From a virus: 42,975 bases of DNA. Shown piece by piece: positions 8,167 through 17,458 of the stretch (its first letter is position 1; the number at the start of each line of letters is the position of its first letter). The stretch lies in the IMG/VR virus record IMGVR_UViG_3300032241_002516, positions 1 to 42,975 of that record; one strand, given 5' to 3'. The translations under genes were made by a program, and so were the position numbers. The notes beneath the pieces were generated by a model, which was not told the origin of the DNA, ran no database searches, and was given only the letters and a program-made list of their open reading frames with translations.

Positions 8167-8772
8167 TTATCTATAGTATTTTGTGTAATCGTTTTTAAGA
8201 TAATCGTTAAAACGCGGTAATTTTAGGTTTTTCATGGTTAAGTCAACTATGTTTCGATTTGTTTGAGCCACGGTTTGTTTATCACCTGATATAGACCATG
8301 GAATGTTGAATGGAAAATATAATTGCCATAATATGCTTGGGTCTTGGTTGATTAACAGGTTATATGTGTCTTGGCTAATTTCGGTATATGTTACCTCGTT
8401 GGTTTTTTTGCAAAAATATCTTACAAATTCGGTGTTTTTGTAATCTTGTAGGGTTGGTTGGGTTGGAAAATATGTTGGAACAATAGTAACCAATGTTGGG
8501 TTGATATTGTTTAAAGTATTGTAAGTAGCAGAATTGTTATTTGAAGCTAAATAGTTAAGATTATTTCCGTTGTTATTGGATGCTACTTGGTTTGGGGTAA
8601 TAGTAGCAACCACTAATTCTTCATTTGGTAAATCTTGAGGTGTTTTACCTGTAAAATATTGCCCTGTAGAGGTTTTCCAATAATACCCCGTATATAAATC
8701 TCCTGTTGATTTTATAGTAAAATCATTGTTGCTGTAGAGATTTGTTTTTATTTGAGATAATGGATAATACAT
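8167..8772 (-). CDS. Hypothetical baseplate/tail protein
   Basis: A 201-residue protein starting 2 nt after the stop of the hub-lysozyme gene, last in the baseplate operon. It is rich in Asn, Thr and Tyr. A central Asn/Gln-rich low-complexity part (about 63-95) separates an N-terminal segment (LYTGYYWKTSTGQYFTGKTPQDLP) from a C-terminal segment with QDPSILWQLYFPFNIPWSISGDK. Position and composition indicate a virion component of the baseplate wedge or fibre attachment. The sequence gives no further function. Confidence 0.65.
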   Translation of the reverse strand: MYYPLSQIKTNLYSNNDFTIKSTGDLYTGYYWKTSTGQYFTGKTPQDLPNEELVVATITPNQVASNNNGNNLNYLASNNNSATYNTLNNINPTLVTIVPTYFPTQPTLQDYKNTEFVRYFCKKTNEVTYTEISQDTYNLLINQDPSILWQLYFPFNIPWSISGDKQTVAQTNRNIVDLTMKNLKLPRFNDYLKNDYTKYYR

Positions 8773-8774
8773 AA

Positions 8775-11657
8775 TTAGGCTATGTTGTTATTTTCTTGAT
8801 TTAATACATTTAAAGCATATTTTATACGAGCATCATCATTTGCTTCTGATGGATTTGATCTTTCGTAATATTGTCTTATGGCTATAGTTGCATCTTTAAT
8901 ATTGGTAGTGGCTTTTATTTTATTGTATGCTGATTTTTCAGTAGTAGTTAATTCTGTCCAAACAAAATTAAGTTGAGTATCTAATGAATATGGGTTTGGT
9001 TGTTGTAAAAGGTTTGTTTTTCTAGCTCCTAACCATTGTGCTAAACCTATAGCTCCTATACTGTTGGTTGTTGTAGGATCTAATCTGCTTTCTTGATTAA
9101 AATTACCTACAAACCCTGCAGCTTGGAATGGTGTAAATCCTTTTGATATAAAGAATTTATATATTTTATCAGCATTTATTTTATCAATAACAGAAGAATT
9201 AGATGCAACAAAATTATTTGGTGTTTTTTGTCTAACTACTTTAGTAGAAAATGGATTAGAAGGTATAGCTAAAGATTCAATAATAGTAATCCATTGATTA
9301 TCTTTTATCTCATTTGTTATACCTTTAATTATAAATTCTAATGATTGAGGATAATTTGAAGGTAAAAACTCAGAACTAATTGTAAATTTTTGATAAATTT
9401 TTATTCCCGATAATCCATCTATTGTTAGAGATAAATTAAAAGGTATAAACCCTATTATTGCAGATGAAGCATCAGGGTTTGTTTTTTTCTTTTCCTGTGT
9501 AGACACATATTGGTCATATTCAGCAAATTGGGTATTGGAATTTAAAAATTTATTAATAACATCTGGATTGAAGGAAATAGGTTGGCCTGGGTTTGATGGG
9601 TCAACGGCTAAATCTTTTATAAAGTAATTAAAGGAATCTATTACTTCTTTATATTTTGTATTTAAATCTGGTTTAGTATTATCTGAGGTTTTTGGTTCTA
9701 GAGGGGTTACAAATTCTTCTTTAATTCTATCTGTTAAACCATTATTTAAAGTTGATAAAGCTGTTGAGTCTTGACCAGTAATATAACCATTAGCTTGAGC
9801 ACCAACCGTAATCATTGATGCTAAGTCAGGAGTAACAGTTGTAGTAAAATTTAAATCTCTAACTATACCAGCTGTTGTATCATTTCCTATTTGTTTATAA
9901 CCAAATATTTGAAATTCAACAGGGGTAGTTGATACTCCAGGGGAAATAATTTTTAAAATACTATCTCTATCAGATAAAGGAATTTCGTCTACATATTTTA
10001 TAATATTAAAATCTTCATCTACAACAGGTTCAATTTTATTATAATTACCTGTAGATTTACAAAAACCTTTACTAAATATTTGTAAAAAATCTATAAGTAC
10101 AACTTTTCCTTCTTTGCTAGATTGGTAAAGTCGGGTAAATTCATTAATAATATATTGTATATTAAAATATACATTCATGAAATAACCATAAGAATAAGTA
10201 GATGGAGGAAATGATTTTTTAAAATCTTCAGCCCCGGGTAATATAGTTTTATTAGGAGAATTAGGGAAGGTCCACTCTGTTTTAAACATGCATACACTAG
10301 GATCAGCACTAACTTGTCTATCGTATGTTGCTATTATATTATTTTTAACATCGGTAAAAATATTAATTATTTTTAAAGATGTATTATTTTTTAATTCAGC
10401 AAGGATATTAACTTGTAGTAAATTAAGAAAATATCCTAACCTAACATAATAATTACGATCTGTAGGATTTACTTTAGTTCCTCGAAAATCTATAGAAAGA
10501 GCATCTACTGTACCTTCATTATTCCATAATCTTATATTATCATTAACTGAAGATTTAGGTTGTTGGTCTATTTGTAGTTGAGTTAAATATAAAAGTTTTC
10601 CTATGTCTGATGAAGAAGCCCAGGCAGGAGTTGTTGAAGTTAATGTTGAGGGTGGAGTTGAGGTAGCAGGAGGTAAAGTTTTAGGTTTAATTAAAGATTG
10701 TTTAGCTTGTTGTATTGAAGTACGATAGGCAGGATCTGATAATTGTTGAATAGTAAAAGGTTTCCCTGTATATGGATCTATAACATTTAATTGCGTTTGT
10801 ATAGAATCTTTTAAAGCATTATTAAGTGCGGTTTGATCTATAACTGTGTCTAATTTAATGTTTCCTGAAAGAGTATTTGTTTTAAGTGATTCGATAATAT
10901 CACCTATTGTTCTTAGGGTTATAGTAATATTATAAATTAAATTTTTATCTATAGACCAAGTAAAATTTACTACTTTACACAAAGCAGCATCATAATTACC
11001 ATTAGATTGTAGGCGATATTGTTGGATTATAGGTAAAATTTGTGAGTATTTATATTTACCTGCTAAAAAATCATCAGCTAAACTAAATTGATTATCATAT
11101 ATCCAAGTACCATCATTTTCATAATACATTGTATTACCCCATTCTACTAAAACCGAATAACCTAGACTCATGTATAACATATTAATTATATCAAATTGAG
11201 TACGATTATAAGCTTTAATACCAATAGTAGCAGTTTTAAGAGAACCTCTGGTTTCTGTTTTTATATTAAAGGAAGTAATACCAGGCATTGGTTGTAAACC
11301 AAATTCTTTAGATCCACCTAAACCATAAGCAGCGTTATTAAGGGTTGAATTATCTCTAGCTATACCTTGATGTAATATGCCTGTATTTTGATCATACACA
11401 CCACCCATTAAAACAAATTCTTTAGCTAAACTAGATTTTTCTTGAGTAGGAATATTTGAATTTAATTTTTGTAAAATAGTATAACGTTCAGCATTAACAT
11501 CTACGGATGAAATTAATTTAACCCAACCAGTATTTGATGTTTGCCAAACAAGATTTTCATTATTTCTTTCTTTTTTTCCTTTTTTCTGTTGACGTATTTG
11601 TACTTGTTTTATTATTTCATCAGGAAATCCTTCCCCAATTATATTTGTAATAGCCAT
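8775..11657 (-). CDS. Baseplate hub protein with C-terminal tail lysozyme domain
   Basis: A 960-residue protein. The N-terminal part has a hub-like segment (GITSFNIKTETRGSLKTATIGIKAYN..QFDIINMLYMSLGYSVLVEWGN) typical of gp27-like proteins of marine T4-like phages. From about residue 832 there is a lysozyme-like domain of the phage tail lysozyme type (Pfam Phage_lysozyme2 as I recall): FTPFQAAGFVGNFNQESRLDP with candidate catalytic Glu856, then GAIGLAQW. It would form the central spike hub and locally digest peptidoglycan during injection, combining roles that T4 splits between gp27 and gp5. The middle includes a Pro/Thr/Ser linker near residues 325-350. It starts 4 nt after the LysM-like gene. 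Confidence 0.85.
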   Translation of the reverse strand: MAITNIIGEGFPDEIIKQVQIRQQKKGKKERNNENLVWQTSNTGWVKLISSVDVNAERYTILQKLNSNIPTQEKSSLAKEFVLMGGVYDQNTGILHQGIARDNSTLNNAAYGLGGSKEFGLQPMPGITSFNIKTETRGSLKTATIGIKAYNRTQFDIINMLYMSLGYSVLVEWGNTMYYENDGTWIYDNQFSLADDFLAGKYKYSQILPIIQQYRLQSNGNYDAALCKVVNFTWSIDKNLIYNITITLRTIGDIIESLKTNTLSGNIKLDTVIDQTALNNALKDSIQTQLNVIDPYTGKPFTIQQLSDPAYRTSIQQAKQSLIKPKTLPPATSTPPSTLTSTTPAWASSSDIGKLLYLTQLQIDQQPKSSVNDNIRLWNNEGTVDALSIDFRGTKVNPTDRNYYVRLGYFLNLLQVNILAELKNNTSLKIINIFTDVKNNIIATYDRQVSADPSVCMFKTEWTFPNSPNKTILPGAEDFKKSFPPSTYSYGYFMNVYFNIQYIINEFTRLYQSSKEGKVVLIDFLQIFSKGFCKSTGNYNKIEPVVDEDFNIIKYVDEIPLSDRDSILKIISPGVSTTPVEFQIFGYKQIGNDTTAGIVRDLNFTTTVTPDLASMITVGAQANGYITGQDSTALSTLNNGLTDRIKEEFVTPLEPKTSDNTKPDLNTKYKEVIDSFNYFIKDLAVDPSNPGQPISFNPDVINKFLNSNTQFAEYDQYVSTQEKKKTNPDASSAIIGFIPFNLSLTIDGLSGIKIYQKFTISSEFLPSNYPQSLEFIIKGITNEIKDNQWITIIESLAIPSNPFSTKVVRQKTPNNFVASNSSVIDKINADKIYKFFISKGFTPFQAAGFVGNFNQESRLDPTTTNSIGAIGLAQWLGARKTNLLQQPNPYSLDTQLNFVWTELTTTEKSAYNKIKATTNIKDATIAIRQYYERSNPSEANDDARIKYALNVLNQENNNIA

Positions 11658-11661
11658 AACT

Positions 11662-11985
11662 TTATTGATTTATTTGTTTAAATGCAGTTATCACATCTTG
11701 AGGATATGCAGGTATTCTAATTTGTATTCCTTCAGGTATTACTAGAGACATTTGAGGTAAATCTGAAGGGCTAACTGTTCCAGCAGTAGCGGTATTTGCT
11801 ATTGAAATAATCCACCATAATGAACTATCTCCATAATATTGTAGTGCTAAGACATCAAATCTATCTCCTTGAGTTGTATAAACATAAATGTCGTCTGAAC
11901 TTAGTGGAACTTCGGGATAACGTGAAGTTACATAAGCTAGTCTTCCATTTAATGAAGTTTGTGGTATATTTTGATATCTATTCAT
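11662..11985 (-). CDS. LysM-like baseplate protein (gp53/gpX-like)
   Basis: A 107-residue protein whose core, QGDRFDVLALQYYGDSSLWW followed by IANT and IPEGIQIRIP, is the LysM-like domain common in tail proteins (T4 gp53, P2 gpX). It probably binds peptidoglycan or joins baseplate wedges around the hub. The start directly abuts the preceding stop at 11986, and the stop lies 4 nt before the hub gene, so it sits within a tightly packed baseplate operon. Confidence 0.82.
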   Translation of the reverse strand: MNRYQNIPQTSLNGRLAYVTSRYPEVPLSSDDIYVYTTQGDRFDVLALQYYGDSSLWWIISIANTATAGTVSPSDLPQMSLVIPEGIQIRIPAYPQDVITAFKQINQ

Positions 11986-13719
11986 TTATTTATTAAGTGA
12001 ATTTAATTGAGAAGTATTACCTGTGGATTTGTAATTATAATTACTATTATTATCATTTATACCATTAGCTAAAGCTATAAAACGTTGATCCCCATATGTA
12101 TTATCATCTATTAAAGAAGCATTATCATTATATGTAGGACCTATTGTTTGTTTAGAAGGTATGAAGTTATGAATTGGAGTAAAGCTAAATCCTGTTACCT
12201 TTAAAATATGTGGCATTTCTTTAACCGTTGGATCATTATTACCTTCATCATTTATACCAATTTCCCAAGGTGATTCCATCGGTATATCATACGTAAGAGA
12301 GGTTATAAAACCAACCTGTTCGTATAAATATCCTCCTATGGTTAATTGAACTAAATTACCGGTCATGTAACCATTGCCGGTATAATCTGGGGCTAGATTA
12401 GAAGCGAGGTAATTTAATTTTTTATACATAGGTATAAGCTCCTCTTTTGATTGAGCAGCTACAGTCCATGACAATGATATTGTTCTTGTGAAATTATTAT
12501 ATGTGTAAAAACTTTCACCACGTCCTAGATAATTTACTTGGTTCCAATTCCCATTGTAAGAATCGGAGAAACTGTCAATAAATGCTCTAAAGTGCATGAA
12601 TGTTTTGGTATTAGGATCATCATTATGGATAGATGCTATCCTAAATTGTACAAGATCATTTACTATATCTTTAGTAGTAACAGCTGTACTTGAATATAAA
12701 TTTAAAGCATTTATTAAATCTACAGGTCCAATATCTGAACCTGAAGTATATGATATTAAATTTTTGTTTGTACTATTACCAGGTCCTAATTTACTTGTAC
12801 CTCCTATATTTACTCTAGCTTCAATGTTTTTAGTATTATAATCAGGGGTAAGAGGAGTAGCACCCGATTTGGTCGATTGTAAACTGATTCTTATTTTTTT
12901 TCTAAAATCTTGAATTGAAGGAGCACTTGGACGTGTATAGTTTTCAGTTACAGTTGTTTCAACACCATTGTTTTCTAATTGATTTGAGGTATAGGTGAAA
13001 ACATTTGTTGTATTTAAACTACTAGGATTATAAGTATTTGTTCTTTGACCTGTAGCAAATCTAATATTGGTATTACCAATACCTAAATTTGAACCAGGTC
13101 CTCCAGAGTAGGATATTAAATTAATTGTATCTTCAGGTATAGTAACATTATTTGTTTTATTGAATCCTCCGATACTGCTTCCTTGAATTTTTGATTCATA
13201 CAAAGCATATAATCTATTATTTAAAGCACCGTCTGGGGAATTTAACCATTCAAGATTATAATTTTCTATTTTAACTCCGTAAAGATTAGGATTATTAGAA
13301 CCTACACCAGTAAGTTCAAATGGATTTAAGCCTTGTTTCAAAACATGACCTCCAATAGATACAACACCAGCTTCAGCTAATGTTGAAAGTGGAGTATAAG
13401 CTCCCTCATTTAAAGGGCCTGTTGATGTCTGAGTGCGAACTGCTATACGTGAAAGTAAATTTTGTTTAGCAACAAAAAATACACCACTAGTAGATTTCGT
13501 ATCGGTAAACATTTTACCTAAACGTTCAACATCAATTATTGAATCTTGAATGGCGAAAGGGCCACCTCTTAATATATAATCGTTGTTTGAGTTTTGTAAA
13601 TCGTTAAAACTATCAGGAATAGGAGCTTTTATGTAAGGTTGATTACTATCCCCACCGCCTAAGGTGTCATTCCCATATTTCAGGGACTTTAAATTAGTTT
13701 GTAGATTAATTAAAGCCAT
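11986..13719 (-). CDS. Baseplate / tail-tube-associated structural protein
   Basis: A 577-residue virion-type protein, rich in Asn, Ser, Thr and Gly. The C-terminal 200 residues (YLGRGESFYTYNNFTRTISLSW, ELIPMYKKLNYLAS, LVQLTIGGYLYEQVGFITSLTYDIP) resemble tail-tube-fold or tube-initiator modules found with baseplate hubs in T4-like phages. A role like gp48/gp54 is possible but unproven. The start overlaps the stop of the preceding gene as TAATG. Its N-terminus, MALINLQTNLKSLKYGNDTLGGGDSNQPYI up to IRGGP-like DYILRGGPF, is an extended arm. Confidence 0.65.
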   Translation of the reverse strand: MALINLQTNLKSLKYGNDTLGGGDSNQPYIKAPIPDSFNDLQNSNNDYILRGGPFAIQDSIIDVERLGKMFTDTKSTSGVFFVAKQNLLSRIAVRTQTSTGPLNEGAYTPLSTLAEAGVVSIGGHVLKQGLNPFELTGVGSNNPNLYGVKIENYNLEWLNSPDGALNNRLYALYESKIQGSSIGGFNKTNNVTIPEDTINLISYSGGPGSNLGIGNTNIRFATGQRTNTYNPSSLNTTNVFTYTSNQLENNGVETTVTENYTRPSAPSIQDFRKKIRISLQSTKSGATPLTPDYNTKNIEARVNIGGTSKLGPGNSTNKNLISYTSGSDIGPVDLINALNLYSSTAVTTKDIVNDLVQFRIASIHNDDPNTKTFMHFRAFIDSFSDSYNGNWNQVNYLGRGESFYTYNNFTRTISLSWTVAAQSKEELIPMYKKLNYLASNLAPDYTGNGYMTGNLVQLTIGGYLYEQVGFITSLTYDIPMESPWEIGINDEGNNDPTVKEMPHILKVTGFSFTPIHNFIPSKQTIGPTYNDNASLIDDNTYGDQRFIALANGINDNNSNYNYKSTGNTSQLNSLNK

Positions 13720-13988
13720 TATTTAGGCAAATTGTTGATATATTGTGCAGGTGTTGCTCCGTTTAAATCTAACTGAGAGGGTTGAGGTAAAATATTGTTT
13801 ACCCCATCATTATATTCAGTATAAGCTGAGTTTACTTGAGGACGATTTGCACCATTTAAAGAATATGATGGTTGACCTCCGTCAGCGTGTAATTTAGATT
13901 GTTGAGTTGCTCCAGGATTAATTTCTGGTGTTACTCCGTCTAAGCTTAATGATGTTTTACCTGCTGTTAATAAATCTATTAGTCCCAT
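13719..13988 (-). CDS. Small tail-associated protein of unknown function
   Basis: An 89-residue polar protein (Asn, Gln, Pro, Gly-rich) without recognised domain, signal peptide or membrane segment. Its N-terminus MGLIDLL resembles that of the next gene product (MALINLQ), and both contain extended GG/PxI segments, so the two may associate or share an N-terminal binding arm. It is the first gene of the baseplate operon, preceded by a promoter-like element, and coupled to the next gene by TAATG. Confidence 0.7.
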   Translation of the reverse strand: MGLIDLLTAGKTSLSLDGVTPEINPGATQQSKLHADGGQPSYSLNGANRPQVNSAYTEYNDGVNNILPQPSQLDLNGATPAQYINNLPK

Positions 13989-14000
13989 ATTGTTTTTTGT

Positions 14001-14010
14001 TTATAAATAT
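14001..14010 (-). promoter_or_regulatory. Late-promoter-like element of the baseplate operon
   Basis: Coding strand AAATATTTATAA spans this site, 12 nt before the ATG of the 89-aa gene. No terminator separates it from the tape measure gene upstream, so read-through is also likely. Confidence 0.55.
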
Positions 14011-14016
14011 TTAAAA

Positions 14017-16380
14017 TTATTGAACTTTATATGAACCTACAGCCATTGCTGTACCCATTTTTGTACCGTTTAATGTTATTGTACCTTCTTTAGTTAATAG
14101 AGCGGTTAATATTCTATTTTGTTCGGTTAATAGTTGTACCATTTCATCGGTTCTACCTAATTTTGTACCACCCATTCCTACTACTGTATCTTGAGGCATT
14201 GATTTGACAATAAAATCTTGCTGAGTGGGCTGAGAGTTAATTGAAGTGGGTGTAGGGGCACCTGAAGTGGCATATCCTATACCTGCGCCTACTGCTGTGC
14301 TTGCTCCTAAAGCAGTAGCAAGTGTTCCTAATGATGCTGCTTGTAAAGGAATACCAGCTGCTGCTCCTATTCCTGTAAGATCAAGAATGGTACCTAAAGC
14401 AAGACCACCAATAGCGGCTGCTATTCCCATCTCGGCACCCTTAACTGCTCCTGATGTTTTACCTCCAGATTCGGCTTCACTTTTTGCTTTACTAATTAAT
14501 TTATCTATTTCTTTAACACGTTCATTATCTCCTTGTTCTAAAGCTTCTTTTCTTTGTTTTTCTAAATCTGCAGCTTTATCAGCAGCTGCTTGACCACCAC
14601 TTAAAAGATTAACAAATTTAGTTATTGCATCTACTAATTTATCTAAAACACCACTACTTACTAATCTCTCAAATGATTCTTTAGCTTTATCTAAAGCTTT
14701 ATTAAATTTTTCTTGAGCACTTTCTGCTAATTTTTGGGTATATAATCTATCTCCTAATATGCTTTTTATTGTTTCTTCACTTGCTTGTTGTTTTTTCAGA
14801 TCATCATATATTCCTTTTAATCCTTTTTTTTCAACATCTTTTAAATTCACCCCTGCTTTAGCTGCTCTATCACTTAATGCATTGAATTCTTCTTGTTTTT
14901 GAACCATGTTTACTAGTTCATCCCCATTTAAACCAAACACCTTAGCTTGAGCTTCAAGTTGGAAGGCATTCATTTTATTAAGTTCTGTAGATGTTAATCC
15001 TTGTTTGATTATTTCTTTACCTAAATTAACATAATCCCTGTTAAGAGCATAAGCTCTTGCTCTTTCAAGATTAAGATTTTTACCTGTTAGTAATTCGGCT
15101 TCAAGTTCATTAGAAATTGATGATTCAAAATCAAGTAAACTTCCAGCTATTTTTTTAGTATCTTCTAATGTTAAACCCATTAGCTGTAACTTAGCTACAC
15201 CTTTGGCTATTTCTTCTGTACTTCCATGAAATGATGATCTTAATTCACCTGTTGTTTTAGCTGCTGTTGACAATATTTTATTATTATCTAACATTATGTT
15301 TCTTTGCATACCAACAGCATATACACTTCCTAAAGTACTTTTGGTTATTTGTTCTTGAGTTTTGCCCGTTCTTAAAGTTTCTTTAAGTATATTTGATCTA
15401 GTTTCTTCATCCAATTGAAGATTATCTCTTAATATAGCATCTTGAATTAATGCTTGTTTACCAAATTCTCCTAAATCTTGGGTTAAATCTATTTGTGTTT
15501 CTAAAGCATTATTTATATCATTTAATGATTTAACAACTTGAGCTTGAGTTATTAATATTGACCCCTGAGTGTCTGCATATATTTTAGAAGCATTAGCAAT
15601 ACTATAGGTACGTTGTCTGACTGCTTCTGCTTCTTCAGCTGTTAATCCAAAATCTCTTCTAAATTTAGCTATTTGGGTAGATGCACCAAGTAAAGCATCC
15701 CAAAAGAATTTAGCTGTTTTAACAAGAATAGTAAATGCTCCTCCCACCAATACCGTAGGATCAAATAAACTATCTTTTATAGTTTTTCCTGTTTCTTTAA
15801 GCCCAGCTTTAAATACTGATGTTTTAGTAGAACCTTCTTTTGCTGATTCAGCTTGTACTTTAGCTAATACTTTTTCAGAATCTATAAGTTGACCTAAAAT
15901 AGGAATTTTAGTAAATCCTTTAAGTATTTTACCCGTATTACCTAACTTTCCATTTATTTTATCTGCTTGATTTGCTTGATCTTCTAATTCTTTAGTTAAT
16001 TCTTTTTCATACCCAATGGCTTCTGCTAATAATTTGTTCGCTTCTTCTTCATCAACTAATTCTGATTTTACAGCAATATTTAATTGAGTTTGAAGAGAAT
16101 TAAATTTAATTTGACGTTGTTCTATTTGTTTTTCAATATCTAAACGGGTTAAATTACCTTTATTAAGTTTAGATAAATTAGTTTCTATTAATGTAGAAGT
16201 TTTAGCCAAACTATTTAATCCTTTAGCAACGTCGTTTTCTAAAGATTTACTAAAATCATCAGTTGAAATTAAGGCATCATCAAATATCTGTCCTACTTGA
16301 GACGCTATACTACGAAGAGCATCTTCAACTATTTCTGCCGTTTCTCTGGCTTTCTTTTTTATATCTTCAGGTTTGGCCAT
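14017..16380 (-). CDS. Tail tape measure protein
   Basis: A 787-residue protein dominated by long amphipathic helices rich in Lys, Glu, Ala and Leu. It has hydrophobic segments near residues 205-235 (VLVGGAFTILVKTAKFFW) and 650-710 (Gly/Ala-rich, GIAAAIGGLALGTI and following). Long coiled-coil regions occupy the N-terminal 150 and the 550-640 region. Such proteins set tail length and help pass DNA through the membrane. At about 0.15 nm per residue, a tail near 110-120 nm is expected. The gene follows the chaperone pair, as in most tailed phages, and has its own promoter-like element 10 nt upstream. Confidence 0.88.
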   Translation of the reverse strand: MAKPEDIKKKARETAEIVEDALRSIASQVGQIFDDALISTDDFSKSLENDVAKGLNSLAKTSTLIETNLSKLNKGNLTRLDIEKQIEQRQIKFNSLQTQLNIAVKSELVDEEEANKLLAEAIGYEKELTKELEDQANQADKINGKLGNTGKILKGFTKIPILGQLIDSEKVLAKVQAESAKEGSTKTSVFKAGLKETGKTIKDSLFDPTVLVGGAFTILVKTAKFFWDALLGASTQIAKFRRDFGLTAEEAEAVRQRTYSIANASKIYADTQGSILITQAQVVKSLNDINNALETQIDLTQDLGEFGKQALIQDAILRDNLQLDEETRSNILKETLRTGKTQEQITKSTLGSVYAVGMQRNIMLDNNKILSTAAKTTGELRSSFHGSTEEIAKGVAKLQLMGLTLEDTKKIAGSLLDFESSISNELEAELLTGKNLNLERARAYALNRDYVNLGKEIIKQGLTSTELNKMNAFQLEAQAKVFGLNGDELVNMVQKQEEFNALSDRAAKAGVNLKDVEKKGLKGIYDDLKKQQASEETIKSILGDRLYTQKLAESAQEKFNKALDKAKESFERLVSSGVLDKLVDAITKFVNLLSGGQAAADKAADLEKQRKEALEQGDNERVKEIDKLISKAKSEAESGGKTSGAVKGAEMGIAAAIGGLALGTILDLTGIGAAAGIPLQAASLGTLATALGASTAVGAGIGYATSGAPTPTSINSQPTQQDFIVKSMPQDTVVGMGGTKLGRTDEMVQLLTEQNRILTALLTKEGTITLNGTKMGTAMAVGSYKVQ

Positions 16381-16390
16381 TTAGTTTATT

Positions 16391-16400
16391 TATAAATATT
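16391..16400 (-). promoter_or_regulatory. Late-promoter-like element before tape measure gene
   Basis: Coding strand AATATTTATA followed by AATAAAC, 10 nt before the ATG. It directly follows the T-run of the preceding terminator. Confidence 0.55.
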
Positions 16401-16426
16401 AAAAAGCATCACTTTCGCGATGCTTT
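16401..16426 (-). terminator. Terminator overlapping the chaperone stop codon
   Basis: Coding strand stem AAAGCATC/GATGCTTT with an 8-nt loop, then TTTTT. The TGA stop of the second chaperone frame lies inside the hairpin. Confidence 0.8.
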
Positions 16427-16738
16427 AGTTACGTATGTAGGTACGTTAATTTTTTTATTTTGTGATGCTACTTTTTTAGCTTCTTTATCTTTTACCCAAC
16501 TATCTTCATTTTCCTTTGATTTTGATTTATCGTACCATTCTTTTATTTTATTGAATGTGAATTTTCTTAACCAAATGGGCATATTGTATATAGTATCGTA
16601 ATCGTAACCACCATTTCCATGGAATACTATTTCGTGTATAGTAGAAAACAAAATTACGCGATATTCGCTAGCATTACTAGAGGTCAGGCCAAAAAAAGTT
16701 AAGATTAATTGGTATGTCGATGTCCTCCTCAACACCAT
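16409..16738 (-). CDS. Tail assembly chaperone, second frame (frameshift extension)
   Basis: A 109-codon open frame overlapping the 3' end of the gp26-like gene by 62 nt. The conserved-looking part starts after the overlap: TSSNASEYRVILFSTIHEIVFHG, then GGYDYDTIYNMPIWLRKFTFNKI. This resembles the small protein encoded after gp26 in T4-like phages (gp51 position). No ribosome binding site precedes the in-overlap ATG at 16736-16738, and the first later in-frame Met is deep in the domain (MPIW). Production as a C-terminal extension of the 245-aa protein, by +1 or -2 slippage at TTTTTTT, is therefore likely. The alternatives are an independent start at that ATG or a homopolymer sequencing error. 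It would chaperone the tape measure protein. Confidence 0.65.
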   Translation of the reverse strand: MVLRRTSTYQLILTFFGLTSSNASEYRVILFSTIHEIVFHGNGGYDYDTIYNMPIWLRKFTFNKIKEWYDKSKSKENEDSWVKDKEAKKVASQNKKINVPTYVTKASRK

Positions 16739-17414
16739 CTACGTTTATTTTCGTAGTTAAGTTAACATCTGGGGATATATCTTTAATGTATTTACGTAAT
16801 GCTCTTGAATCGGCGGCTAGCAAATTGTTTTCAACGAAATCACGTATATTACTTTTGTCTTGATTACCATCTACTGCAGTTATTTGGTATTTTAGTCGAG
16901 TGGTAACTTCAGAAGAAGCATTTTTGTTGATTTTTTTCAAACCTTCAATTTCTTGTTCGATAAGTTCATTATCTTTATCGGTTAATATTTTAAATTCTAC
17001 CTCAATATCTGATGTTGGTAGTTTAAATTTAAATGTACCTCTTGGTGTAACCAAGGTTGTATCGAATGGTTTGTTATCTAATGTAGATAAATCAACAGTA
17101 TGTTCTTTATTGGCGTAAGTAAACGTGTAATCTTTACCATAACCCAAAATGCGTGAAGATATAAGTAAGGCGTTTTTATCACCCGGTATTAAATCTTTAA
17201 CGCTAAATTTATTCATGATTAGCGCTTCAATAAGTTTATCTAATACAACACCTTGTTTAATGTAATTTTGGTTGGTTAAAATATCTTCTTCCTTAGCGGT
17301 CATATATTTCATTTCAATTTTTCCGCTTCTAAGTGGGGAATCTTGGGGATAAATTAAACCTTTTGAAGGTAATTCTACTGTTTCTGTGGGGAACTTTGAT
17401 TTGTTGTCTTCCAT
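16677..17414 (-). CDS. gp26-like tail assembly chaperone / baseplate hub protein
   Basis: A 245-residue protein with the T4 gp26-family N-terminus: FPTETVELPSKGLIYPQDSPL, then KMKYMTAKEEDILTNQNYIKQG and LGYGKDYTF. T4 gp26 was described as a baseplate hub subunit; its position just before the tape measure gene suggests a tape-measure chaperone. The protein ends INLNFFWPDL only four codons after a run of seven T, where a second reading frame opens. It has its own terminator-promoter pair upstream, so it starts a transcription unit. Acidic and lysine-rich helices fill the rest. Confidence 0.82.
   Translation of the reverse strand: MEDNKSKFPTETVELPSKGLIYPQDSPLRSGKIEMKYMTAKEEDILTNQNYIKQGVVLDKLIEALIMNKFSVKDLIPGDKNALLISSRILGYGKDYTFTYANKEHTVDLSTLDNKPFDTTLVTPRGTFKFKLPTSDIEVEFKILTDKDNELIEQEIEGLKKINKNASSEVTTRLKYQITAVDGNQDKSNIRDFVENNLLAADSRALRKYIKDISPDVNLTTKINVDGVEEDIDIPINLNFFWPDL
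16691..16697 (-). other. Candidate slippery site for programmed frameshift (T7)
   Basis: Coding strand AAC TTT TTT TGG. Because the run is homopolymeric, a Phe-tRNA on TTT can re-pair perfectly after a +1 or a -2 slip. Either slip puts the ribosome into the frame encoding GLTSSNASEY. The 0-frame stop TAG is at 16677-16679, just after the run. A GAGGAGG sequence lies about 26 nt upstream; this is farther than known stimulators, so its role is doubtful. Confidence 0.55.
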
Positions 17415-17440
17415 AAATTAATTTTAATAACTATTGTTTG

Positions 17441-17450
17441 ATATAAATAT
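17441..17450 (-). promoter_or_regulatory. Late-promoter-like element before the gp26-like gene
   Basis: Coding strand ATATTTATAT, 26 nt before the ATG and just behind a terminator. Confidence 0.5.
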
Positions 17451-17458
17451 ATAATAAT

